Positions 25,000 through 33,851 of a stretch of 64,000 nucleotides of DNA are shown piece after piece. The position numbers were made by a program, and so were the translations under genes. Source of the stretch: SCQP01 sp050747745. Its GTDB lineage: Bacteria > Acidobacteriota > Terriglobia > Terriglobales > SCQP01. The stretch lies in the NCBI GenBank assembly GCA_050747745.1, contig JBOGKM010000104.1, forward strand, positions 33,771 to 97,770. Reading direction: 5' to 3'. A model generated the notes under the pieces. It saw only the letters and a program-made list of their open reading frames with translations. It had not been told where the DNA came from and made no database searches. Position 1 is the stretch's first letter. Each line of letters opens with the position of its first letter.

Positions 25000-25679
25000 A
25001 GTTTCTCCTCAGCCGCATATGGGACCGGATCGCTTGCCCCTGCCTGTCGAAACGCGCGGCGGCGCAACCGGCAACTGTCGCAGCGCCCGCAAGCCCGGCC
25101 GGAATTCTGGTAACAGGACCAAGATAAAGGAAACGGGGCATGAAGTTCAAGCCCAAGGCGAACAACGTCCGCCTTGCAGCGGTGCAGCAGCGGGGTCTGG
25201 AGGCGCACGCGTCCCGATTTCGTCCCCACCGCCAGCAGGCGATCAAAGGCCTCATAGTATTCCGGGCGGCAATCTGGATAGCCCGAGCTGTCCGGGGCAA
25301 CCGCGCCGATGAACACCACTTCCGCGCCCAAAACCTCGGCCCAACTCACGCCCGCCGCCAACAGATGGGCATTGCGAAACGGCACATAGGTCACTGGAAC
25401 GATGCTGGTGTCCACTCCCGACTCGGGTACGGCGATGCTCGCGTCGGTGAGAGCTGATCCGCCAATCTGGCGGAAAAACTCGGTCCGGATGGTCAACCTC
25501 CGCGCGATGGCGTAATAATCCGCAATGGCGGTAAACGCCGCGCGCTCGCGTGCCTGGGTGCGCTGGCCGTAATCCAGGTGCAGGACGGCAGGATCGTAAT
25601 CGCGCGCCGCCAGCGCCAGGCACACGCAACTGTCCATGCCGCCGCTGAGCAGCACCACGGCGGTTGGCTTGGGGCTCAT
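24996..25679 (-). CDS. queC: 7-cyano-7-deazaguanine (preQ0) synthase
   Basis: Converts 7-carboxy-7-deazaguanine to preQ0 using ATP and ammonia. PP-loop 'VVLLSGGMDSCVCLALA' at the N terminus, the 'LDYGQR' strand, 'VPFRNAHLLAAGVSWAEVLGA', and a zinc site near the C terminus ('CYQNSGRACGRCDSC', four Cys). The ATG at 25679 overlaps the queE stop in an ATGA arrangement. It is part of a compact queD-queE-queC operon. Length 227 residues, as expected. Confidence 0.96.
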   Translation of the reverse strand: MSPKPTAVVLLSGGMDSCVCLALAARDYDPAVLHLDYGQRTQARERAAFTAIADYYAIARRLTIRTEFFRQIGGSALTDASIAVPESGVDTSIVPVTYVPFRNAHLLAAGVSWAEVLGAEVVFIGAVAPDSSGYPDCRPEYYEAFDRLLAVGTKSGRVRLQTPLLHRCKADVVRLGLELHAPFPLSWSCYQNSGRACGRCDSCRLRRRAFRQAGASDPVPYAAEEKL

Positions 25680-26359
25680 ACGCCGCGCCGCCCCGGGTCC
25701 CAAATGAACTTATGGATCTGCAAGTTCAGCCGTGCCTGCAATCCATCGCGCAACATCCATTCCGCCAAAAGTTGTGGATCCAGCAGGCATTGCGCGCTGC
25801 TGCGCTCTCCCGCCGCTCCCTTGCGGAAGGCAGGGGAAAGCAGCAGCGCCGCCGGCCCTTGCTCCAGTTTGTGCGCTGTAATAAAAGCCCGCGCGAAGTC
25901 ATAGTCGGCCGCATTGGTGAGCACGAATTTCAGCTCATCCCATGGCTGGAGCAGTTTCAGGTTGTCCAGGTTAAACCGCCCGGCTTCACCGCTGGCTGGA
26001 CATTTCACATCCACCACCTTGATCACCGCGGCAGGAACGGAGCTGAGATCCCGCTCGCCGCTGGTTTCAAGCATGACGGCATAGCCGTCGGCCAGCAGCA
26101 CCTGCGTCAGCGCCGCCAGCGAGGCCGGCTGCAGCAACGGTTCCCCGCCGGTGATCTCAACCCGGCGGCAAGGAAAGCCTGCAATGGCCACCCGCACTTG
26201 CTCCAGTTCCATGCGCTGGCCGCCGTGGAAGCTGTACTCGCTATCGCACCAACGGCAGCGCAGATTGCAGCCGGTGAGGCGCACGAAGACGCACGGCAGG
26301 CCGGCATGGCTGGACTCACCCTGCAGGGAATAAAAAATTTCGGTAATTTGCAATGCCAT
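25676..26359 (-). CDS. queE: 7-carboxy-7-deazaguanine synthase (radical SAM)
   Basis: Radical-SAM ring-contraction enzyme that makes 7-carboxy-7-deazaguanine from 6-carboxytetrahydropterin. N-terminal 'ITEIFYSLQGES', the cluster motif 'CNLRCRWCDS' (Cys31, Cys35, Cys38, a CX3CX2C spacing), the SAM-binding 'VEITGGEPLLQ', and 'VVDVKCPASGE' as in the family. 227 residues. It overlaps queD by one base and queC by four, so the three enzymes are tightly coupled. Confidence 0.95.
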   Translation of the reverse strand: MALQITEIFYSLQGESSHAGLPCVFVRLTGCNLRCRWCDSEYSFHGGQRMELEQVRVAIAGFPCRRVEITGGEPLLQPASLAALTQVLLADGYAVMLETSGERDLSSVPAAVIKVVDVKCPASGEAGRFNLDNLKLLQPWDELKFVLTNAADYDFARAFITAHKLEQGPAALLLSPAFRKGAAGERSSAQCLLDPQLLAEWMLRDGLQARLNLQIHKFIWDPGRRGV

Positions 26360-26736
26360 CAGCGGCCGGAATAAACGGCGGAAGTGGTATCGGTCTCGAA
26401 CACAGTCACCGATTCCACTTCCACGCCTTCGGTGTTTCCCTGCAGCGCCATTTGCAGCTTCTCAAACAAGTGGCGTGCCATGTTCTCGGCGGACGGGTTC
26501 TGCTCGCGAAAGGCCTCCAGATCGTTGAGGTACTGATGATCCCAGGCTTCGGTTTCGCGGCGTAGAAAGCTCTTCAAGTCTTTGAAGTCATACAAAAGCC
26601 CAATCGGATTCAGGCGTGGCCCCTCAAGACGCACACGCACGCGGTAGTTGTGCCCGTGCGGGTTTTCGCACTTGCCGCGGTACCCGCGCAGGGCATGGCC
26701 GGACGAGAAGGTTTCCTCCACAGTGATGGCGTACAT
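26359..26736 (-). CDS. queD: 6-carboxytetrahydropterin synthase
   Basis: Zinc enzyme of the PTPS family acting on dihydroneopterin triphosphate, the first dedicated queuosine step after GTP cyclohydrolase. It has 'FSSGHALRGYRGKCENPHGHNYRVRV' features: the catalytic Cys and the zinc His residues of 'GHAL' and 'HGHNY'. 'LLYDFKDLKSFL' and 'WDHQYLND' also match. 125 residues from the ATG at 26736; the in-frame extension upstream is not conserved-looking. First gene of queDEC. No folE was seen in the window. Confidence 0.95.
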   Translation of the reverse strand: MYAITVEETFSSGHALRGYRGKCENPHGHNYRVRVRLEGPRLNPIGLLYDFKDLKSFLRRETEAWDHQYLNDLEAFREQNPSAENMARHLFEKLQMALQGNTEGVEVESVTVFETDTTSAVYSGR

Positions 26737-27109
26737 CGGAGACCTTATTCTACCGCGTGCCCGGGGCAACGAAAGTGGGGGCAGAGGCATCAACGCAGGA
26801 GTGGAACGCTGGCAGCGCAACTTGGAATTTTCGGCGACGGGCGTGATGGCAGCGGCGCTGGTCGAATTGTTAGGCGGGTCGCGGCATTCGCGTTTGGAAA
26901 GCATCAGCCGCTGCCTGCTGGCCGGAGGGGTGGCTTTCGCCTACGCGCAGGTGATACCGCCGCGGCAGTGGGGCGTGAAATCCGGCGCCAGCTTCGCGCA
27001 ACTGCCCTGGATCGCATCGGTGGAAGAAAGCCTGGGCGGCTCGCGACCACTGGAGCTGGCCTGCTGGGGCGGCCTCACCGGCCTGTTTCTGAAGCTGCTG
27101 CGACCCTAA
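26726..27109 (+). CDS. small hypothetical protein, divergent from queD
   Basis: About 127 residues from the ATG at 26726, overlapping the start of queD on the other strand by 11 bases; a later GTG is possible. The codons use G or C heavily in third position, as real genes here do. The protein has two moderately hydrophobic stretches ('FSATGVMAAALVELLGG' and 'CLLAGGVAFAYAQV') and ends 'LELACWGGLTGLFLKLLRP'. I recognise no family. The last 35 bases are antisense to the end of the next gene. Possibly a small membrane-associated protein. Confidence 0.5.
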   Translation: MAYIGDLILPRARGNESGGRGINAGVERWQRNLEFSATGVMAAALVELLGGSRHSRLESISRCLLAGGVAFAYAQVIPPRQWGVKSGASFAQLPWIASVEESLGGSRPLELACWGGLTGLFLKLLRP

Positions 27110-28460
27110 GATCAACGTCTGGCACGTAAAAAAGGCAGCCCGGCACGCTTGCCCCGCTTAGTCGGTAATGGGCCGCGATGGCCGCCTCGAGCTGAGGGAA
27201 TAGGCGAGGGTCTCGGTTAACCGGCTCATCCAACTGGATCGTCACCGTCCGCCCGCGTTCGAGCTGGCTCAGCAGCGGGGCCGGATCCAACTTGCCCATC
27301 GTAACGAACCGCCGGGTGTTGAACGGATCCCATACCAACGGCTTGCCCGCTTTATAACACAGCAGCATGTTTTCACACATGGCCGCGCCAGGGCGTGCTC
27401 GCAGCCACGCGACTTGCTGCAGGAAGCGCCGCTGTTGCCCGGGAAGTTTGCCGATGGCTCCGATCAGCGGGTACTGAGTGGCCAGCCCTGCAAGGGGCAG
27501 CAAAAAAAGGAGCGCGAGCGCGGTGCCTTGCCACGGCCGCGCCAGACAGGCCGGGTGCGCCAGCACCGCGCCACAGATGATCGCGACCGCCAGGTAGAGC
27601 GTGAAATGACTGTTGCCGGCCACACCATAGCCGCCCGCCCAGACCACATCCAGCGCCAGCGCCGCCCAGAAAAATATGGCGAGCACGCGCCCCCGGCGCT
27701 GCCGCAGCCGGACGCAGCTCCCGATCGCAGCTGCCGGCAGAGCCAGCGCCAGCGGCGCCCAGGCGTAGAGGGCAATCTTACGAACGGATTCGGTCCATGC
27801 CCACGGTCTTGGCGTCAGCAGATCGGCGAGGAAATACGGCCCGCCAAAGTGAATTTCGGCGGCGATGCTTAACCCCAGCAGCGGCAAGGCCAGCAACAGG
27901 AAGCGTAGTGCGGCGCGGCGGTTGACCAGCCACAAATCCACCAGCACGGCGACAGGAAAGGCGAGGATGATGTTTTTGAGATTGCCTCCCACTACCAGCA
28001 GCGCGGCCACGGCTGCCAGACGCCGCCAGCCCGGTGGGCCGGAAATATAGACCAGCAGCGCCAGCAGCCCGAAGGCTTCGGCCAGAATTTGGGGATCATC
28101 CTGACCCACATAAGTTCGGGTTGCAAGGCAAAACGTGGCCAAGGCGAACATGGCCGCAAAACAGGCGTAAGCGAGAGTGGCGCCCAACCGGCGAACGATC
28201 AATCCGGTCAAGCCGCAGCATGCCAACAGGGCCATGAGCGCCAGCCAACGACCGCCAAACAGGAACGGGATGCCCAGCGCATGCAGCCCAGCCACCAGAA
28301 AATAGGACAGCGCCGGATAATTAACCGTGGTGAAGCCGTACCGGTGCGTGTACAGCACATGATGGTGCGCCACGGCCGCGGCATTGTATACGTTCCAACC
28401 TTCGTTGTATTGAATTCCGGCCCAGAAGAACGTATGCGCGACCGGCCAGGCAAAGGCCAC
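27075..28460 (-). CDS. polytopic membrane protein, glycosyltransferase GT39/ArnT-like
   Basis: 461 residues with about ten hydrophobic helices and a soluble C-terminal ~100 residues. The N-terminal periplasmic loop ('FFWAGIQYNEGWNVYNAAAVAH') and the later 'ATRTYVGQDDPQILAEAFGLLALL' resemble lipid-phosphate-sugar-dependent glycosyltransferases of the mannosyltransferase/ArnT superfamily, but no decisive motif is seen. The start is a GTG at 28460, directly within the first helix; an upstream stop leaves little room for more. The gene stands alone between divergent and same-strand neighbours. Substrate unknown. Confidence 0.7.
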   Translation of the reverse strand: MAFAWPVAHTFFWAGIQYNEGWNVYNAAAVAHHHVLYTHRYGFTTVNYPALSYFLVAGLHALGIPFLFGGRWLALMALLACCGLTGLIVRRLGATLAYACFAAMFALATFCLATRTYVGQDDPQILAEAFGLLALLVYISGPPGWRRLAAVAALLVVGGNLKNIILAFPVAVLVDLWLVNRRAALRFLLLALPLLGLSIAAEIHFGGPYFLADLLTPRPWAWTESVRKIALYAWAPLALALPAAAIGSCVRLRQRRGRVLAIFFWAALALDVVWAGGYGVAGNSHFTLYLAVAIICGAVLAHPACLARPWQGTALALLFLLPLAGLATQYPLIGAIGKLPGQQRRFLQQVAWLRARPGAAMCENMLLCYKAGKPLVWDPFNTRRFVTMGKLDPAPLLSQLERGRTVTIQLDEPVNRDPRLFPQLEAAIAAHYRLSGASVPGCLFYVPDVDLRVAAASETGR

Positions 28461-28579
28461 CAGGGCGAGCAGGACCGCGAAGCCTGCGGCGGTCCTGCCG
28501 AGGCGATCCTGCCGACTGGAGACGGGACTCCACAGTTGAACTTATCGTCGCCCTCGAGCCGCTACATTACCAGGACAGG

Positions 28580-29317
28580 CTAATTTCCGCCGTCCTGCAA
28601 TGCCGCCTGGTAGCCGTCGGCGCGCAGGCGCGAGCGCATCGCCTCGGCTTCGGCGCGGGTGAGGTAGGGACCGACCTGGACGGAGTACAAATTGTAGCCG
28701 GCGTTAGAGGCGGGCGGCACTACCTGGGCGGGATAGCCGCGTGCTTTCAGCGCTTGCGCCAGTTGGTTGGCATCGCTGGAATCGCCGGAAAACACCTGTA
28801 CGTTGAAGAGCTGCCCGCCAACGTTGACCGGGTTGCCGGCTCTGGAGTTGGCCGAGGCGCTACCGGAAGGAGCCGGTGGCGGCGGGATGGCAGCGGCGGG
28901 GCCGGGGTTCGTAGACTGCGGAGGAGCGGCCGAGCTGGGGGGATTGGTGGCCGGGGTAGGCGGAGCAGCAGCGGCAGTGCCGGGGTTGGTGGAAGCTGCG
29001 GGCGTAAGCGCGGAAGGGGTTTGATTGGTTTCGGCCGCGCCCAATTGCACCGGGTTGGGAGCCTGTACGCCCGGAGCCACTGCCGGCGGAGCGCCCAAAG
29101 CCGCGCGCCGGGCCGGAGGCTGCGTTGCTCCCAGCGAGAAGGTGGCGGGAATGGCGTGCTTGCCAATGGTGTAGCCGAAGGCAAAAAACAGACCGCAAAC
29201 CACCGCCAGTGCTATAAACCAGGCCAACAGTGACTTGGTACCCATTTCGAGCTGATAAGCGGGCTTATGCGTACGAGCGTGAGTTTCACGCTCGAGTCGC
29301 TGCTCGGCGGGCCTCAT
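28580..29317 (-). CDS. SPOR-domain membrane protein
   Basis: 245 residues: a ~28-residue cytoplasmic N terminus, one membrane helix ('LLAWFIALAVVCGLFFAFGY'), a long Pro/Ala/Thr periplasmic linker, and a C-terminal SPOR domain ('FNVQVFSGDSSDANQLAQAL' start, 'YSVQVGPYLTRAEAEAM' end). SPOR domains bind glycan strands stripped of peptides, often at division sites. The ATG at 29317 overlaps the stop of the stomatin gene (ATGA). An ATG at 29245 would remove most of the cytoplasmic part and is less likely. Confidence 0.9.
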   Translation of the reverse strand: MRPAEQRLERETHARTHKPAYQLEMGTKSLLAWFIALAVVCGLFFAFGYTIGKHAIPATFSLGATQPPARRAALGAPPAVAPGVQAPNPVQLGAAETNQTPSALTPAASTNPGTAAAAPPTPATNPPSSAAPPQSTNPGPAAAIPPPPAPSGSASANSRAGNPVNVGGQLFNVQVFSGDSSDANQLAQALKARGYPAQVVPPASNAGYNLYSVQVGPYLTRAEAEAMRSRLRADGYQAALQDGGN

Positions 29318-30126
29318 GGCTCGGCCGGCTTGGCCGGAGCGGACGCGCTTCCGACCGCCGTGGCGGCCGCAGCCTTGGCGAGCGGCCGTGCGTGCATGAA
29401 CACGTCAATCAGGTCGAGCGGCAGCGGGAACACCACCGTGGTGTTCTTGTCGCCGCCGATCTCGACCAGCGTCTGCAGGTAGCGGAGCTGCAAGGCGATG
29501 GGTTCGGTGGCGATGATGGCCGCAGCTTCGGCGAGGCGGGTGGAGGCCTCGTACTCGCCGTCGGCGTGGATGATCTTGGCGCGCTTCTCGCGTTCGGCTT
29601 CGGCCTGGCGGGCAATGGCGCGCTGCATGCTCTCGGGCAGATCCACGGCCTTGATCACCACGTCAGTAACCTTGACGCCCCAGGCTTCGGTGCGCTCGTC
29701 GAGAATAGTCTGCAGGCGGGCGTTGAGCTTCTCGCGGCTGGAGAGCAGGTCGTCGAACTCCACTTCCCCGAGTACGGCGCGCAGCGTGGTTTGGGCGTAC
29801 TGGGAGCTGGCGAAGCGGAAATTGCGGACTTCGATGACGGCCTTTTCCGGATCAATCACTTTGTAGTAGACCACCGCCGTCACGGTACACGTCACGTTGT
29901 CGTGGGTGATGATGTCCTGGGGAGGAACATCGAGCGTGTCCACCTGCAGCGAGATGCGCACCAAGTGGTCAATGATGGGGAAAATCAGCACCACGCCCGG
30001 CCCCTTGGCGTGGCCCAGCACCCGGCCGAGCCGGAACACGACCGCGCGCTCATATTCGGCCATGACCTTGATGGCGGAAAGTAAGAACAGAACAACGATG
30101 ACGATGATGATGATTGCGCCTGCCAC
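29314..30126 (-). CDS. SPFH/band 7 protein (stomatin/slipin-like)
   Basis: 270 residues from a GTG with a GGAGG site ten bases before. N-terminal membrane helix ('IIIIVIVVLFLLSAIKV'), then the band-7 domain with 'EYERAVVFRLGRVLGHAKGPGV' and 'VTCTVTAVVYYKVIDPEKAV', a coiled region rich in Ala/Glu/Lys ('ARQAEAEREKRAKIIHADGE'), and a C-terminal oligomerisation segment. It is encoded right after an NfeD-type protease gene, the classic stomatin-NfeD pair thought to organise membrane microdomains and quality control. Confidence 0.93.
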   Translation of the reverse strand: MAGAIIIIVIVVLFLLSAIKVMAEYERAVVFRLGRVLGHAKGPGVVLIFPIIDHLVRISLQVDTLDVPPQDIITHDNVTCTVTAVVYYKVIDPEKAVIEVRNFRFASSQYAQTTLRAVLGEVEFDDLLSSREKLNARLQTILDERTEAWGVKVTDVVIKAVDLPESMQRAIARQAEAEREKRAKIIHADGEYEASTRLAEAAAIIATEPIALQLRYLQTLVEIGGDKNTTVVFPLPLDLIDVFMHARPLAKAAAATAVGSASAPAKPAEP

Positions 30127-30150
30127 GCGATGTGTCCTCCCTGGGTGATT

Positions 30151-31482
30151 TTACTCCAGCACCGGTTCGACCTCCAGGCGGAGGCCATGAACCGCCAACA
30201 CACGCACCGGCTGCCCCGCCGCCACGGGCGCGTGGGCGCTCGCCGTCCAGCGCTCGCCGTGAACCAGCACCGTGCCTTGCAGACCGAGCGCGGTAAGCGC
30301 GGTGCCGACTTCCCCAAGCAGACTCTGCGAACCGGTGGCCACGCGCCGGCGCTGAGCCTGCACCACGAGATGGACCAGGAGGGCGGTAATGACGCCGAAG
30401 CCAATGGCTACGCCCAAGGCGGCGCTGACGTCGACCCGCATCTGGGGAATGTCGGAGTTCACGAGCAAAATGCCGCCCAGCCCCAGGGCAACGACGCCGC
30501 CGATGGCGAGCACGCCGTGGGTGGGGAATTTCGCCTCCAGCGCGAACAGTATGAAGGCCACCACCAGCAGCGCTGCCCCCGCCCAGTTGATTGGCAGCAG
30601 CGAGAGAGCAAAAAGGGACAGCACCACCAGGATGAGGCCGACCACGCCGGGAACGAATACGCCGGGATGTGTGAACTCGATGTAGATGAGCAGGGCGCCG
30701 GCGGCGAGCAGCATGAAGGCCAGGCTGGCGTTCATGTCGAGCACGCGCTCGCGCAGGCTCATGGTGAAGGTTTCGAGCGGTCCGGTCAACACCAGGGTCT
30801 GCTGCTTGCCGTCTATGCGGGTAATGGTGCGGCCATTGAGGTCGGCGAGCAGGTGGGGCAGGTCGGGAGCGATCAAATCCACCAGATGGTTCTGCAGCGC
30901 TTCTTGATCGGTCCAGGACAAGCTGTCGACCACGCCTTTTTGTGCGAGCGCAACGTTGCGATGCCGGCGCGAGGTGAGGCTGCGGATATAGGCTGCAGCG
31001 TCATTTTGCATTTTGGCGGCTTCGATCTTGCCCACCGTCGCACCCAGGACGACAGGGTGTGCCGCGCCGGTGTTGGTGCCGGGCGCCATGGCGGCGACAT
31101 CGCAACTTTCGAGGATGTAGAAACCGGCCGAAGCCGAGCGGGATCCGCTGGGCGCCACGTAGCCGATCACGGGCACCGGAGAAGCCAAAATCGCCTGGAT
31201 GATGCTGCGCATAGCGGTGCCCAGGCCGCCCGGCGTACTTAACTCGAGTACCACGGCGGCGGCGTGTTGCTGAGCGGCGTAATGCAGGCCTCGCACCACG
31301 TATTCGGCGCTAATGGTGTTCACCGTATCGTGCAGATCAATGACCACGATGGGCTCGCCGGGCACCGGAGCCGCAGCCGGCGCGGCGTTGGTGGCGAGGG
31401 CCAAGCAAGCCAACGCAGTCAGCACAGCACTAGCGATGGGGCGGATGAGCCAGCTCCGATTGCAACTTGAGTGCTTCCACAT
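30151..31482 (-). CDS. nfeD: NfeD-family membrane serine protease (ClpP-class)
   Basis: 443 residues from the ATG at 31482. Signal segment ('SAVLTALACLALATNAAPA'), then a ClpP-class protease domain ('VVVIDLHDTVN'-like start 'IVVIDLHDTVNTI', 'LSTPGGLGTAM', nucleophile Ser in 'SGSRSASAGFYIL'), then several membrane helices ('FVPGVVGLILVVLSLFALSL') and a C-terminal OB-fold NfeD domain ('LGLQGTVLVHGERWTA'). In archaea a homologue cleaves its partner stomatin, which is encoded just downstream here. The start overlaps the preceding TPR gene by 53 bases; a later GTG is possible. Confidence 0.9.
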   Translation of the reverse strand: MWKHSSCNRSWLIRPIASAVLTALACLALATNAAPAAAPVPGEPIVVIDLHDTVNTISAEYVVRGLHYAAQQHAAAVVLELSTPGGLGTAMRSIIQAILASPVPVIGYVAPSGSRSASAGFYILESCDVAAMAPGTNTGAAHPVVLGATVGKIEAAKMQNDAAAYIRSLTSRRHRNVALAQKGVVDSLSWTDQEALQNHLVDLIAPDLPHLLADLNGRTITRIDGKQQTLVLTGPLETFTMSLRERVLDMNASLAFMLLAAGALLIYIEFTHPGVFVPGVVGLILVVLSLFALSLLPINWAGAALLVVAFILFALEAKFPTHGVLAIGGVVALGLGGILLVNSDIPQMRVDVSAALGVAIGFGVITALLVHLVVQAQRRRVATGSQSLLGEVGTALTALGLQGTVLVHGERWTASAHAPVAAGQPVRVLAVHGLRLEVEPVLE

Positions 31483-32683
31483 TACCGGGATCGACGGCCA
31501 AGGCCGCCGCCTCCTCCTTGGCTGCCCGTGCGTTATCGTGGCGAGCATACCAGATTGCCGCCAAGCCCGCATGCGCGGCGCCCAACTGCAGCTTCTGAGC
31601 GGGCTTGGCCAGCGCCAGCACCCGCGTAAACGCCGCGGCGGCCGCCGCCAGCGCTCCCTGGGCCTGCAAATGCTCGCCCAGATTGAGATCGTAGGTCAGT
31701 TCAGCTGCGGGAGCCATACCCGCAGTCTTTTGTCGCTGGAAGCGGGCGACCACATGCTCGAGCTGGCGGAACTCAGTCTCGGGAAAGCGGGTTTGCAGTG
31801 CGCCGGCGCCGCCGGCCTTTCCCGCTGCCGCCGCGCGTGCGACCCCGAGGTTATGCACGACGGCGGGCAGCGGAAGCGTTTTTTCCACCGCCTGCCACTG
31901 CGCGATTGCTTGTGCGTTGTGGCCCAGACCGTATTCGGCCAATCCGGCGTAAAACGCCGCTTGCGCGTATTCGGGCGCTGCCGCAGGTATGGCCTCCAGG
32001 ATTGCGGCCGCAGGGGCATCCATGCCGGCGCGGTAGTAGGACGTGCCCAGCGCCAATTGCACCTGATTATCCCTGGGCGCCAACTGGGCCGCGATGCCCA
32101 GCAGCTTCACCTGCTCGTCGGCGGACGTCGCCAGACGGGCACGCACAAAATCTTCGTAGGCACTGACCGGCAGCGGCGGCTCCGCGAAAGGCTGCACGGC
32201 GGCGGCGGACGGATCGATTTGCCGCAGCACACCCAGACCCATCTGCGCCTGCAAAGCCTGCAGCTTTTCCAGCGGGGCGTTATTGGCTTGCAAGCGGACC
32301 AGATGTTCGCGCTGCAAATTGATAATTGCGGCGGCAGCGGAAAGCTGTTCGCCGTCGTAGTCGTACCAGCCGACCACCAGCCAGCGCGCGTCCGCCTCCT
32401 GGGCCAAATGCATCAGAGAGGCGTGGCTGAGGATGACCCCTGGGGATGCGCCCAGCATGGCCCGCGCCTGCTCGCGCTCACTGCGGTCCAACACCACCAC
32501 TCCGCTGGGCGCCAGCGCCTGGCGCAGCGCGACCACGAAGCTTTCGCCCAGCCAGTCCAGATTGGCATCGCCGCTGCGATTGCTGAAGGGGACGATCAGG
32601 CATCGGGCGCCAATGGGCGCCTGCGCCACCGCCGCCGCAAGGAGGGCCAAAAAACACGCCGCGATTGGGAAGCTACGCTGCAA
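31430..32683 (-). CDS. secreted protein with FlgO/TolB-N-like domain and TPRs
   Basis: 417 residues from a TTG. Signal peptide ('IAACFLALLAAAVAQA'). Residues ~25-130 resemble the FlgO/CsgG-type domain often placed before TPRs ('CLIVPFSNRSGDANLDWLGE', 'ARWLVVGWYDYDG'). After ~185 come TPR-like helices ('AILEAIPAAAPEYAQAAFYAG', 'AAAAFTRVLALAKP', 'AKEEAAALAVDPGNVEAL'). It is the first gene of a four-gene set with nfeD, stomatin and SPOR, with its 3' end overlapping nfeD. It is divergent from the PLP enzyme gene across only 22 bases. Role unknown, probably envelope scaffolding. Confidence 0.75.
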   Translation of the reverse strand: MQRSFPIAACFLALLAAAVAQAPIGARCLIVPFSNRSGDANLDWLGESFVVALRQALAPSGVVVLDRSEREQARAMLGASPGVILSHASLMHLAQEADARWLVVGWYDYDGEQLSAAAAIINLQREHLVRLQANNAPLEKLQALQAQMGLGVLRQIDPSAAAVQPFAEPPLPVSAYEDFVRARLATSADEQVKLLGIAAQLAPRDNQVQLALGTSYYRAGMDAPAAAILEAIPAAAPEYAQAAFYAGLAEYGLGHNAQAIAQWQAVEKTLPLPAVVHNLGVARAAAAGKAGGAGALQTRFPETEFRQLEHVVARFQRQKTAGMAPAAELTYDLNLGEHLQAQGALAAAAAAFTRVLALAKPAQKLQLGAAHAGLAAIWYARHDNARAAKEEAAALAVDPGNVEALKLQSELAHPPHR

Positions 32684-32705
32684 CAGCTACAATTATATTC
32701 ACGCC

Positions 32706-33851
32706 ATGGCAGAACCAGGATTCTCCACCCGCGCCATTCACGCCGGTCAATCGCCCGATCCATCGACCGGTGCGGTGAACGTACCGATCTACGCTAGCTC
32801 GACCTACGTCCAGGAGGAGATCGGCAAAAACAAGGGCTACGAGTATTCGCGTGTATCGAACCCGACCCGCACCGCGCTGGAGGAGAACCTGGCGGCGCTG
32901 GCAGGCGGGCACAGCGCGCATGTATTTTCCAGCGGGATGGCCGCGATTCACGCGGTACTCATGCGCTTTTGCGCTGGCGATCATGTCATTTGCGGCAGCA
33001 ATGTCTATGGCGGCACGCCGCGGCTTTTTAACCAGGTACTCACGCGCTTCGGCCTGCGGTTCAGCTATGTGGATACGCGCCAGCCGGAAAACATCCAGCG
33101 CGCGCTGGAGCCGAAAACCAAGCTGGTGTTTGTCGAAACGCCCACCAATCCGCTGATGGAGCTATGCGACCTGGCGGCCTGCGCGGCCATCGCGCACGCC
33201 CACGGGGCGGAACTGGCGGTGGACAACACATTCATGAGCCCCTACTTTCAGCGGCCGTTGGCACTGGGCGCGGATCTCGAAATTCATTCCACCACCAAGT
33301 TCCTGAACGGCCACAGCGACGGCTTGGGCGGGGTGGTAATCGTGAATGAGGAAGAGCAGGGCGAGCAGTTTCGGTTTTTGCAAAAGTCGGCCGGTGCGAT
33401 TCTGAGCCCGTTCGAGTGTTTTCTGCTGCTGCGGGGGGTGAAAACCCTGGTGGTGCGCATGCGTCAGCACGACGCCAACGGACGCCGGATCGCGCAATGG
33501 CTGACCCGTCAGCCGCAGATCAAAGCGGTTTACTACCCGGGTCTGGAGACGCATCCGCAGCATGCGCTCGCCCAGCGCCAGATGTCGGGCTTCGGTTCCA
33601 TTATTACCATCGAAACCGGCTCGCTCGCCCGCGCCAATCAGGTGCTGCGCAGGGTGCGGCTGTGTTCGCTGGGTGAAAGCCTGGGCGGAGTCGAAACGCT
33701 CATCTCCCACCCGGCATCCATGACCCACGCCGCTCTAGGCGCCGAAGGCCGGGCCGCGATCGGCCTCACGGATGGAATGGTACGGCTTTCGATCGGGCTG
33801 GAAGAAGCCGAAGACCTCGAAGCCGATCTCGCACAGGCGTTGCAAGTTTAG
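32706..33851 (+). CDS. metB: cystathionine gamma-synthase/lyase-type PLP enzyme
   Basis: 381 residues of the Cys/Met-metabolism PLP family. The N terminus 'FSTRAIHAGQSPDPSTGAV' is followed by 'YEYSRVSNPTRTALE', the cofactor-binding 'SSGMAAIHAVL', 'VETPTNPLMELCDL', 'VDNTFMSPYFQRPL' and the Schiff-base Lys198 in 'HSTTKFLNGHSD'. The C terminus shows 'SLGESLGGVETLISHPASMTH'. Sequence alone does not separate cystathionine gamma-synthase, beta-lyase and gamma-lyase here, so the symbol is provisional. The ATG at 32706 is where homology begins. Its stop overlaps lepB by four bases. Confidence 0.9.
   Translation: MAEPGFSTRAIHAGQSPDPSTGAVNVPIYASSTYVQEEIGKNKGYEYSRVSNPTRTALEENLAALAGGHSAHVFSSGMAAIHAVLMRFCAGDHVICGSNVYGGTPRLFNQVLTRFGLRFSYVDTRQPENIQRALEPKTKLVFVETPTNPLMELCDLAACAAIAHAHGAELAVDNTFMSPYFQRPLALGADLEIHSTTKFLNGHSDGLGGVVIVNEEEQGEQFRFLQKSAGAILSPFECFLLLRGVKTLVVRMRQHDANGRRIAQWLTRQPQIKAVYYPGLETHPQHALAQRQMSGFGSIITIETGSLARANQVLRRVRLCSLGESLGGVETLISHPASMTHAALGAEGRAAIGLTDGMVRLSIGLEEAEDLEADLAQALQV

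Noticed and set aside
32684..32705. SAM or other methionine riboswitch in front of the metB-like gene
   Set aside because: The gap to the divergent gene is only 22 bases, too short for any known methionine-responsive leader.
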